A model generated the notes under the pieces. It was not told the origin of the DNA, did no database searches, and was given only the letters and a program-made list of their open reading frames with translations. From the NCBI GenBank assembly GCA_963700705.1, contig CAVOYQ010000001.1, positions 1-64,000 on the forward strand: a stretch of DNA of 64,000 nucleotides, read 5' to 3'. Positions 55,533 through 63,165 of the stretch are shown here, piece after piece; position 1 is the stretch's first letter, and each line of letters starts with the position of its first letter. This DNA comes from JAHEFT01 sp963700705. GTDB lineage: Bacteria > Pseudomonadota > Gammaproteobacteria > Xanthomonadales > SZUA-36. The position numbers were made by a program, and so were the translations under genes.

Positions 55533-57203
55533 TTACGGTTGGTTCGGAACCTTCGATTGGGGTTTTTTGACATACGGCAACGGGGTTCCCGTCGAACCGG
55601 AGGGCGGCGAGGTGCCCAGGTAGTTGCTGATGGTTGGCGCCAGGTCGTGCGGCGAGACCGGTGTGTCGACCTTTCCCTGGCCGATTCCCGGACCCGCGAT
55701 CATGAGCGGCACGTGGCTGTCGTAGTTCCACGGCGAACCATGCATCGCCGCGTCCTCGTGCGGTTCGCGGCTCAAAAACCAGAAAGGGTCCTGCACGACG
55801 ATGACGTTTCCGGAACGTTCCGGGTGAAAACCACAGGCGACCCGCCGGGCCTGCAGGGTGTCCGGAATCCGGCCGGCCATGATGTCGGTTTTTGCCAGCG
55901 CCAGTGAAAAACCCGGCATGGCCATCATGACCGAAGCCAGTTCGCGTTCCACCTGCGCGACATCAAGGCCGAGTGCAGCAATGGCTTCGAGGTCCAGGTA
56001 GAGTCCGGGTGTCCAGAAATCCAGCACCAGGTTGCGGTCCGTGTTGAACGTTTTTCCCAACGCCCGGTTGGCCTGCTCCATGAACTGTGACGGTTCAAGC
56101 CGTTCCGCCTTGAAGCCGAGTTCGGCCATGTACTCCGGAGCCGGGCTGACCCCGTGATCGGACGCCAGCACGACCAGGGTCTTGTCCAGGCCAATTTGCC
56201 GGTCGATGAATTCCAGCAATTCCTGCAAGGTGCGATCGACCCGGAGCAGGTTGTCCTCCGCTTCCAGGCTGTCAGGACCGAAAGCATGGCCGATGTAATC
56301 GGTCACGGAAAAACTCACGGCCAGCACGTCGGTGTGCCCTGTCTGACCGATATTTTCGGCGGCAACCAGTTCCTTGACGAAGCTGAGTGTGAGCTGGTCG
56401 CCCATCGGGGTGTACCGCAGCGTGGAATAGAAATTGGCCTGGTCCGTGTCCGCCAGCCTGTGAGGAAAGGTCCTGCCGAGCCCGTTGTAGTCGATTTCAA
56501 ACCAGCGGTCATCCTGGTTTTTGAAGACGTAGGAATCCGGGTTCAGCAGCAGGTCCCAGGTCTCTGTGCGGAATTGATCGGCGTAGCCTTTCGAATTCCA
56601 GTTCTGAACCCAGTCCGGGTAGGTCTCGTCATAATACGTGCTGGTGACAAATTGGCCGCTGGTTTTCGAATACCACCAGGCTTTACCCAGGCGGCCGCCC
56701 AGCAGGATCGCGCCGCGGTCCTTGATCGAAACTGAAAATACCCGGGAGTTTCCGGCAGTTGAAAGAACCAGTTCGTCTCCAAACGTGCTGGAATCCAGGT
56801 TGTTCGGAGACCGTCCCTTCTTGGTGCCGGGAGGTTCTCCGATCAGCGGGTAGCGGATGTCTTCGGTGTTATCGACCGATTGCCGGGTGGCTGAGTCGAA
56901 CCATTCGTTGGCGGCTATGCCATGCTGGGGCGGATTGCCGCCCGTCGCCAGGGTGGCATGGCCGGCTGACGTCGTGGTCGTGATGTGACAATACTCGGCG
57001 TTGCTGAAAACTGTGCCGTTATCCAGGAAATAACGAAAGCCTGCGGGGCCCAGCCGTTCCTGGTACCTCGATGGCATGTCGCCCCGCAGCTGGTCAACGA
57101 CCACCACCAGGACGAGATTTGGCTGTTCTGCCTGCGCCGGGGTCATGCCCAGTGCAGATACCGTCAGAAGCGCCATAATTCCGCGGCGAAGGAGGTGATT
57201 CAT
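55533..57203 (-). CDS. PafA-like secreted alkaline phosphatase
   Basis: 556 residues. Signal peptide (MALLTVSALGMTPAQA), NLVLVVVVDQLRGDM (first metal Asp), ITTTTSAGHATLATGGNPPQ (nucleophile Thr), VSFSVTDYIGHAFGPDS (Asp and His), LVVLASDHGVSPAPEYMAEL (Asp-His), and VPLMIAGPGI near the end (ligand His in YDSHVP). Matches type I phosphodiesterase/PafA phosphatases, which release phosphate from monoesters in the periplasm. It is followed by WS/DGAT 2 after 28 bases on the same strand. Confidence 0.85.
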   Translation of the reverse strand: MNHLLRRGIMALLTVSALGMTPAQAEQPNLVLVVVVDQLRGDMPSRYQERLGPAGFRYFLDNGTVFSNAEYCHITTTTSAGHATLATGGNPPQHGIAANEWFDSATRQSVDNTEDIRYPLIGEPPGTKKGRSPNNLDSSTFGDELVLSTAGNSRVFSVSIKDRGAILLGGRLGKAWWYSKTSGQFVTSTYYDETYPDWVQNWNSKGYADQFRTETWDLLLNPDSYVFKNQDDRWFEIDYNGLGRTFPHRLADTDQANFYSTLRYTPMGDQLTLSFVKELVAAENIGQTGHTDVLAVSFSVTDYIGHAFGPDSLEAEDNLLRVDRTLQELLEFIDRQIGLDKTLVVLASDHGVSPAPEYMAELGFKAERLEPSQFMEQANRALGKTFNTDRNLVLDFWTPGLYLDLEAIAALGLDVAQVERELASVMMAMPGFSLALAKTDIMAGRIPDTLQARRVACGFHPERSGNVIVVQDPFWFLSREPHEDAAMHGSPWNYDSHVPLMIAGPGIGQGKVDTPVSPHDLAPTISNYLGTSPPSGSTGTPLPYVKKPQSKVPNQP

Positions 57204-57390
57204 GTAAAAAACCCCAGGATGATTTGCGTTTTGGGGCAGCGCTTGTCCTATCCATCGAAATCTAGCACATAATATGCGGATATCGGATGCTGCAGGTCAG
57301 GAACTCGCGACTGCCACGCAGGCATTGTCTTCAAAATCCTTTGTGCCGTATGCTGGCGGGGTAGACTTGCCAATTGCAGGGTTTGATTCC

Positions 57391-57797
57391 ATGACAAAAA
57401 TGATCTTCCTGGTACTTTTGCTCGTAGCGGGGCCTTTGAGCGCTGACACGAAAACGGATATCACCTCTGCCCTGGACTACTTTTCCGAAGTCTGGAACGA
57501 GGGCGACCTGGAAGCCATCCGGGGCTACTACCACCCGGATTTCGTGCTGATCACCCAGAGTGGCGTTACTACCCTGCAGCAACGCCTGGCAGATGTAGAC
57601 AGCGTTACGCAGGAAGGGCAGGACCGTGGCGTGCTGAGTTACTCGGACATCACGGTAATGGAACTGGAAGAAAAACACGCGGTGGCTTACGGCCACACCA
57701 GTTTGAAATTCAAAGACGGCTCGGGCTTCGAAACGTGGTTCACGACGGTGTATGTCAAGACGCCGTTCGGTGGAAGGCGTTGCTGACCCGGAACTAA
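57391..57797 (+). CDS. Exported SnoaL/DUF4440-like protein (3' frameshift)
   Basis: Signal peptide (KMIFLVLLLVAGPLSA), then an NTF2-like fold: DYFSEVWNEGDLEAIRGYYH, PDFVLITQSGVTTLQQRLAD and FETWFTTVYVKTPFG. As written it ends GGRRC; in the next frame it ends FGWKALLTRN, the usual SnoaL-like close, with a TAA at 57795. One indel near 57768. Function unknown, possibly ligand-binding. Confidence 0.7.
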
Positions 57798-57838
57798 GGA
57801 GTCGCACGTAGGCGAGCTGCGCTTGACGAAGAGGTCTG

Positions 57839-57870
57839 ATTTTTCCTCTGGCTTCGCCAACCGGAAAAAT
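57839..57870 (+). terminator. Possible terminator hairpin before the ZIP gene
   Basis: ATTTTTCC (57839-57846) and GGAAAAAT (57863-57870) form an eight-base inverted pair with a 16-base loop, 42 bases downstream of the SnoaL-like stop. The A/T arms mimic an intrinsic terminator on either strand, but the G+C stem is weak. Confidence 0.3.
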
Positions 57871-57954
57871 ATGGGAGTCTCACGCGCGACGGCGTTGGGC
57901 GGGGTTTTTTTTCGCCCTCTTGCATGATTCAGGCAAGACCTGTACAAATTCCCG

Positions 57955-59274
57955 ATGGATCATACTCTGCTGGCATTCCTGTTTGGCGGCCTCAGTGCTG
58001 CGTCGTTGCCGATTGGCGCCGCTGCCGGGATCTGGTTTAACCCCAGTCTGCGGTTGACGGCTGCCGTGATGGCATTCGGCGCCGGGGCGCTTTTGTGCGC
58101 GCTGGCGCTCGAGTTGGTCGTGCCGGCCCTGGCGCATTTTCCGGATGATCCCTTCCAGAGCTTCAAGTGGATGGCGATCGGGTCGATGATCGGCTGCCTG
58201 CTGTTTATCGGCCTGGACCATGCCCTCGCGAACATGGGCGGCTACCTGCGCAAACATTCGACCATCGCGCATCGCCTGAAACGCAGCAAAAAAAAGCAAT
58301 TCCGTAAAATCCTGGACAAGCTCTCCGTCATTGACCTGATGCTGGCCCTGCCGCCGGACGAGATCAAACGGGTGGTCAGCGATATCGAAAAGCGGGTATT
58401 CAAGGCAGGTGAGTTGATCTGCCACGAAGAAGATCCGTGTGATGCCTTGTTCCTGATCGAATCCGGCAAGGTGCGGATTCAGCCGCACGATGCCGATGGC
58501 CGGGAAGGCCAGGAGACGATCCTGGCAAAGGGTGAAGCGTTCGGGGAAATGGCGCTGGTGACCGGCGTGCCGGCAATCAAGCGCGCTGAAGCAGTTGAGG
58601 ATACGGTGCTGTGGGAGATCCACAAGGACGATTTCAGCGACGTGGTCGCTGTTTCTCCGGGTATGCGGCATACGCTGGGCAAGCTGGCTGCGCATCATCG
58701 CGGCGAGAACAGCCACGACATTCAGCGTGATCAGTCTGAAAGCTGGCTGGCGGCGGCCAGCCATAACCTGGAATCGGAACTTGGAAAACCGACCGAAGCC
58801 GAGATCATATCCGCGGCGAGCGCCCAGAAAACGAGCGGCAGCAACGTCGCCCTCGCGATCTGGCTGGGCATCGCCCTTGACGGCATTCCCGAGTCTCTGG
58901 TCATCGGCGGTTCGATGGAAGGTGCTTCCATCAGTCTCGCACTGATCGGCGGGCTGTTTCTCGCCAATTTTCCGGAAAGCATGTCCAGCGCGTCGGTCAT
59001 GAAGAAGCAGGGCAGTTCTGCCTTCAACATCCTTGCGATGTGGGTTTCGTTAATGGTAATGACCGCGGTCGGGGCAGCCCTTGGCCATCTGTTCATCGCC
59101 GATGCACCGCACCACCTGCGGGCTGTCCTGGAAGGCATGGCCGCCGGGGCCATGCTGGCGATGATCGCCCAGACCATGCTGCCGGAAGCCTTCGAACACG
59201 GCGGGTGGCTGACCGGCCTGATGACGGTTGTCGGTTTCCTGGCCGCCATCTGGATGGGAACATTGGGCCATTAA
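57955..59274 (+). CDS. ZIP-family metal transporter with internal cyclic-nucleotide-binding domain
   Basis: 439 residues. TM helices 1-3 (residues 5-90: FGGLSAASLPIGAAAGIW, FGAGALLCALALELVVP) come first. Then a Lys-rich linker leads to a CRP-like cNMP domain at ~125-235 (VFKAGELICHEEDPCDALFL, GEAFGEMALVTGVPA, where family arginine contacts the cyclic-nucleotide phosphate; here GVPAIKRAEA). ZIP helices 4-8 follow from ~297 (IALDGIPESLVIGG, in place of the usual H-x-x-P-E-G). The sensor thus interrupts the variable TM3-TM4 loop of ZIP. It may gate divalent metal flux by a nucleotide, or the sensor may be degenerate. Confidence 0.8.
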   Translation: MDHTLLAFLFGGLSAASLPIGAAAGIWFNPSLRLTAAVMAFGAGALLCALALELVVPALAHFPDDPFQSFKWMAIGSMIGCLLFIGLDHALANMGGYLRKHSTIAHRLKRSKKKQFRKILDKLSVIDLMLALPPDEIKRVVSDIEKRVFKAGELICHEEDPCDALFLIESGKVRIQPHDADGREGQETILAKGEAFGEMALVTGVPAIKRAEAVEDTVLWEIHKDDFSDVVAVSPGMRHTLGKLAAHHRGENSHDIQRDQSESWLAAASHNLESELGKPTEAEIISAASAQKTSGSNVALAIWLGIALDGIPESLVIGGSMEGASISLALIGGLFLANFPESMSSASVMKKQGSSAFNILAMWVSLMVMTAVGAALGHLFIADAPHHLRAVLEGMAAGAMLAMIAQTMLPEAFEHGGWLTGLMTVVGFLAAIWMGTLGH

Positions 59275-59360
59275 CACGACTTGAACCCGCTTTAGATCAA
59301 GGCCGGAATTGCCGGTCCCCGCTATGCTGTCTTTGTTTCAACTGACTCAGAGCGGATGTC

Positions 59361-60686
59361 ATGAAAAAAGAATACCAATGCATCGTGATGGGCGCTGCAG
59401 GCCGCGACTTTCACATCTATCTTGCGTTCCTTCGCAAGCACCCCGAATTCAGGATCCAGGCGTTCACAGCAACCCAGATTCCGTTTATTGACCAAAGGAG
59501 GTTCCCCCAGTCCCTGGCAGGGCCCGCCTATGACGCGGACATCCCGATTTACGACGAGTCAGAACTTACCGGCCTGATCAGGCGACTGAATATTGACTTC
59601 GTTTTCTTTGCCTACAGCGATATTGCCCATGCCGAACTCATGCACAAGGCGAGCCTGGTCCAGGCGGCAGGAGCGAGTTTCATCATGATGGGGCCGGGCC
59701 ATACCCAGCTGGTTGCGGACAGGCCGGTGGTCAGCGTGACAGCGACGCGAACGGGAGCCGGCAAAAGCCCACTGACCCAGTGGCTGGCCAGGCTCCTGAC
59801 GGACCAGGGGAAAAAAGTTGCCGTCATTCGGCACCCCATGCCCTACGGCAACCTGGAAATGCAGCGGGTGCAACGGTTCACGACCACGGCTGACCTGGTC
59901 GACCAGAAGTGCACGATCGAAGAGCGGGAAGAGTACGAGCCTTATGTCGACATGGGTATTCCTATTTACGCCGGCGTTGATTACCAGGCCATCCTCGACA
60001 AGTCTTCGCAAGAGGCGGATATCGTTTTATGGGACGGCGGTAATAACGACTTCTCCTTCATTCGTCCGGATCTGGACATCGTGGTGGTGGATTCGCTCAG
60101 GGCCGGCCACGAGATTGACTATTTCCCGGGAGAGGTGAATTTCAGGCGGGCGGACGTACTGGTCATCAGCAAAGTGGGTTCCGCCGGACCCGGGGCTGTG
60201 GACGGTATCCGCGAACGGGCCCGGTTGCTGAACCCGGAGGCGCCGATCTGCACCGCCGACCTGGATATCGAGGTCGATTCGCCTGAATTGCTGCAAGGGC
60301 AGCGCGTATTGGTGATCGAAGACGGCCCGACCGTGACCCATGGCGGCATGTCATTCGGCGCTGGAACGGTGGCCGCGCAGCGCTACGGCGCGACCCCGGT
60401 CGATCCCGCGCCATACGCCGCCGGCACGATCCGCGACACGTTCAAAGCCTATCCCCACATGAAATGCATCCTGCCGGCGATGGGGTATTCCGAGGCACAG
60501 CGCGAATCCCTGGCGGAAACCATCAATGCCTGTTGCGCGGCTGAAAAGGTCACCTGTATCGTGGACGCCAGCCCGGCCAGGCTGGACCTGATGCTGACCC
60601 TGGATGTTCCAATGGTGCGCGTGGTTTACCGGTTCAGGCAAATCGATGGGCCGCCGCTGGAGGACATGGTTCTGAGTTTAATGTAG
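59361..60686 (+). CDS. Cyclic 2,3-diphosphoglycerate synthetase-like GTPase
   Basis: 441 residues. A Rossmann-like N-terminal part (CIVMGAAGRDFHIYLAFLRK) is followed by a P-loop domain with TATRTGAGKSPLTQ, VVVDSLRAGHEIDYFPGEVN and VLVISKVGSAGPGAV (NKxD-like region). It matches the family named after the archaeal cyclic-2,3-diphosphoglycerate synthetase, which is widespread in mesophilic bacteria, where the activity is unproven. Intact. It ends in the first bases of a REP element. Confidence 0.75.
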   Translation: MKKEYQCIVMGAAGRDFHIYLAFLRKHPEFRIQAFTATQIPFIDQRRFPQSLAGPAYDADIPIYDESELTGLIRRLNIDFVFFAYSDIAHAELMHKASLVQAAGASFIMMGPGHTQLVADRPVVSVTATRTGAGKSPLTQWLARLLTDQGKKVAVIRHPMPYGNLEMQRVQRFTTTADLVDQKCTIEEREEYEPYVDMGIPIYAGVDYQAILDKSSQEADIVLWDGGNNDFSFIRPDLDIVVVDSLRAGHEIDYFPGEVNFRRADVLVISKVGSAGPGAVDGIRERARLLNPEAPICTADLDIEVDSPELLQGQRVLVIEDGPTVTHGGMSFGAGTVAAQRYGATPVDPAPYAAGTIRDTFKAYPHMKCILPAMGYSEAQRESLAETINACCAAEKVTCIVDASPARLDLMLTLDVPMVRVVYRFRQIDGPPLEDMVLSLM

Positions 60687-60832
60687 GAGCGAATTTATTC
60701 GCGATTTTTTTGTAAAAAACCACACGGGATTTGATAACGCCTTTCGCGAACGCGCAACGGCACTTAAAGAGTGCTTCTTCGCCTGCGGCGAAACCGCACT
60801 CTCTACGTTGCCTGCGCTAATTCGCTCCTGCA
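60683..60832. repeat. REPIN copy 5 with intrinsic terminator
   Basis: GTAGGAGCGAATTTATTCGC starts at 60683, and a reverse-oriented arm (AATTCGCTCCTGC) ends near 60832, separated by ~110 bases that themselves contain nested palindromes (GCCTGCGGCG, CACTTAAAGAGTG). It lies between the convergent cDPGS-like and glutamine synthetase genes. Confidence 0.72.
60689..60711 (+). terminator. Intrinsic terminator of the cDPGS-like gene
   Basis: GCGAA-TTTA-TTCGC within the REP arm is followed by GATTTTTTT, a seven-T run. It starts only three bases after the stop codon. Confidence 0.6.
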
Positions 60833-60842
60833 GGCCACCCGC

Positions 60843-62204
60843 CTAGGCCAGGACCAGGTAGCTGTCGTATTCCAGGGGGGTGACTGCGGCGGCGAATTCG
60901 GCCTGCTCGACGCGTTTTATTTCCGCCAGTGCGTGCTGGAAATCCTTGCCCAGGTATTGGCCGATGAACGTGGATTTCCGGAAGGCTGACAGGGCGGCGT
61001 TCCAATTCGATGGCAGCTCGGCTTTGACCTTCTCGGGCCCCTTCGTGGTCGGTGAATCCGGCTCCATCCGGTTATCCAGGCCGTGCAGGATTCCGGCCAG
61101 AATCACCGCCAGGGACAGGTAGGGGTTGGCATCCGCCCCGGCTATCCGGTGCTCGATCCGCCGGGCGGCGTTTTCACCGTTTGGAATTCGCATTGCCACA
61201 TAGCGGTTTTCGTAACCCCAGGTTGGTGTTAACGGACCGTGTACGCCGAGTTGCAGGCGGCGCCACGAGTTCAGGTGGGGCGCGAATATCAGCATGGAAT
61301 CCGGCATGACATCGGCCAGTCCGGCGATTGCATTTCTCAAAAGATCGCTTCCCAGTTCGGTTCCATCGTCGAAAATATTGTCGCCTTTTTCGTCCAGGAG
61401 GCTGACGTGCGTGTGCAGTCCGTTACCGTCCCGGTCACCAAAAGGCTTGGCCATGAAACTGGCGATGAAGCCGTGTTTGCGCGCCACTCCCTTGATCACC
61501 TGTTTCAATAACTGCGCATTGTCGGCAGCCTTCAGCGGGTCATTGACGTGGTGCAGGTTGAGCTCGAACTGGCCGGGGGAGAGTTCTTTCAGGAGACCAT
61601 CCATCGGCACCGACATCAGGTCGCAGGCTTCGCGTATTTCGTGCATCATCGGCGCGTGTTCCTGCATCAGGTCGGTGCTGTATACCTGCCCTCCAATCCT
61701 GCAGTTTCCGTTGACACGTGTGGCAGGCAGCCTTGGCTTGCCTTCGCCGTCCCTTCCTTCCTCGAACAGGTAAAATTCCAGTTCCGGCGCGCAGACCGGC
61801 GTCAGCCCGCGCTCGAGGTACATGGCGCGAATATTTTTCAGCACGACACGCGGGTCGAATTCCCAGGGTATTCCTTCTTCCGTGTTGAGTTGCAGGAACA
61901 CTTGCGCAGTTGGGCGTGACAACCAGGGCAGCAGGCGAATCGAGTGTTCCACCGGCGTGCAGACGCCATCGCCGTCTCCGGTTTGATGACACAGGGTGCG
62001 CACATCCCGGCCCCAGATGTCCGGTGATACCGAGGTAAGGGGCATTTTCAACTTGCCTTCCAGGATTTTGCCAGCCGAATGCGCAGGCAGCCATTTACCG
62101 CGGAAAATACCGTTCAGGTCGGTCAGAACGACCTCCACGGTTTCCACCTCGGGGTGGTCTTCGAGAAACCGGGTAACCGGGGAATCCATATGTGCCTCGC
62201 TCAT
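60843..62204 (-). CDS. Glutamine synthetase-like (gamma-glutamylpolyamine type)
   Basis: 453 residues. N-terminal beta-grasp (VVLTDLNGIFRGKWLP), then CAPELEFYLFEEG (metal Glu), GNGLHTHVSL (ATP/metal His), PNGENAARRIEHRIAGADAN (Arg/Glu). The sequence lacks the adenylylation loop of GlnA and follows the PuuA/GlnA2-4 group, which glutamylates polyamines or other amines. Start overlaps the stop of the upstream membrane-protein gene by four bases. Confidence 0.85.
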   Translation of the reverse strand: MSEAHMDSPVTRFLEDHPEVETVEVVLTDLNGIFRGKWLPAHSAGKILEGKLKMPLTSVSPDIWGRDVRTLCHQTGDGDGVCTPVEHSIRLLPWLSRPTAQVFLQLNTEEGIPWEFDPRVVLKNIRAMYLERGLTPVCAPELEFYLFEEGRDGEGKPRLPATRVNGNCRIGGQVYSTDLMQEHAPMMHEIREACDLMSVPMDGLLKELSPGQFELNLHHVNDPLKAADNAQLLKQVIKGVARKHGFIASFMAKPFGDRDGNGLHTHVSLLDEKGDNIFDDGTELGSDLLRNAIAGLADVMPDSMLIFAPHLNSWRRLQLGVHGPLTPTWGYENRYVAMRIPNGENAARRIEHRIAGADANPYLSLAVILAGILHGLDNRMEPDSPTTKGPEKVKAELPSNWNAALSAFRKSTFIGQYLGKDFQHALAEIKRVEQAEFAAAVTPLEYDSYLVLA

Positions 62205-63032
62205 GCGGTCGTTAACTCTTCTTCAAGTTCCAATTGATCAATCTGGTCTCGCCATTCTTTCATGTTGTACTCGATCGCCCAGAATCCACAGATCCACAGG
62301 GTCTGGTCCCAGGCATACAACCAATGACCCATCCAGGCCCAGTAGGCGGCATCAAAAAACAGCACGCCGTAGAATATCTTGACCGCCTGGCTGACCAGGG
62401 TCAGCGCGCCACCGGTGATGTCGCGGCCCTGGAGCCAGATTCCCAGTTCAATGGAGAACATGATCAGCAGCCAGGTGACGGCGTCCTGCAAATCAATCCA
62501 GGCGGAACGTCGTTCCACCGCCAGCCCGGCCTCGTCGGTCAGGGCGGTGTTGTCCACATAGTAGAATTCCGTTCCTGAGGACAGCGTCGCGCAATTCTGT
62601 GCGTCGATCAGCTGGTAGTGCTGGTTGTACGCAAACGAAATGTCCTGGCCGGCAAGCTGGCACAGGCTGGTGATTTCCGGGCTCGCCTGGACGGTCTCGA
62701 GGTCAAAAAAAGTGGTGGTCCAGGCGAATACCGTGTGCGCCAGGAAGATGTAGCAAGCCCCCCTGATGCCGAGAAACGCCCATTGCATGACGCGGTTCCA
62801 GGATTCATCGGACAGCACGTAGGTTTCCAGTTCCCACAGAAACAGCAGGCCAAACCACGCCGTCTCATCCAGGGAGGTGCCAAAAGCCTCGGTCCAGTCC
62901 AGCAGGCTGCCGCCGTTTGCCAGCGTGAACTGGGCGTTCTGCCATTCTTCCAGCACGTAAAGGCACCCAGTTGACCAGCAGCAGGCTGTAGACAGACCAC
63001 TTGATCAATTGCTGTAGGTTGACCTTTCTCAA
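62201..63032 (-). CDS. Multi-pass membrane protein of unknown family (5' frameshift)
   Basis: About 275 residues after joining LRKVNLQQLIKWSVYSLLLV (frame one, TTG at 63032 as tentative start) to VLEEWQNAQFTLANGG (frame two), with an indel near 62962. There are five or six hydrophobic helices and many Trp/Tyr residues (FDAAYWAWMGHWLYAWDQTL), a long loop with two Cys, and an acidic tail (DQLELEEELTTA). I do not recognise the family. It is translationally coupled to the glutamine synthetase-like gene and may be a transporter or sensor for the same amine. Confidence 0.55.
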
Positions 63033-63165
63033 ACCGGTTTCACCTCGCGCCGCAGGTTCACAGACCGCCACATAATACCGGATGTTGTTTCCGTACCATC
63101 CGTTTAATTGTGATTTATTCTGTTCGCTGATAGTCTGCCTGAATAAAAAAATGAGACATCGTATT

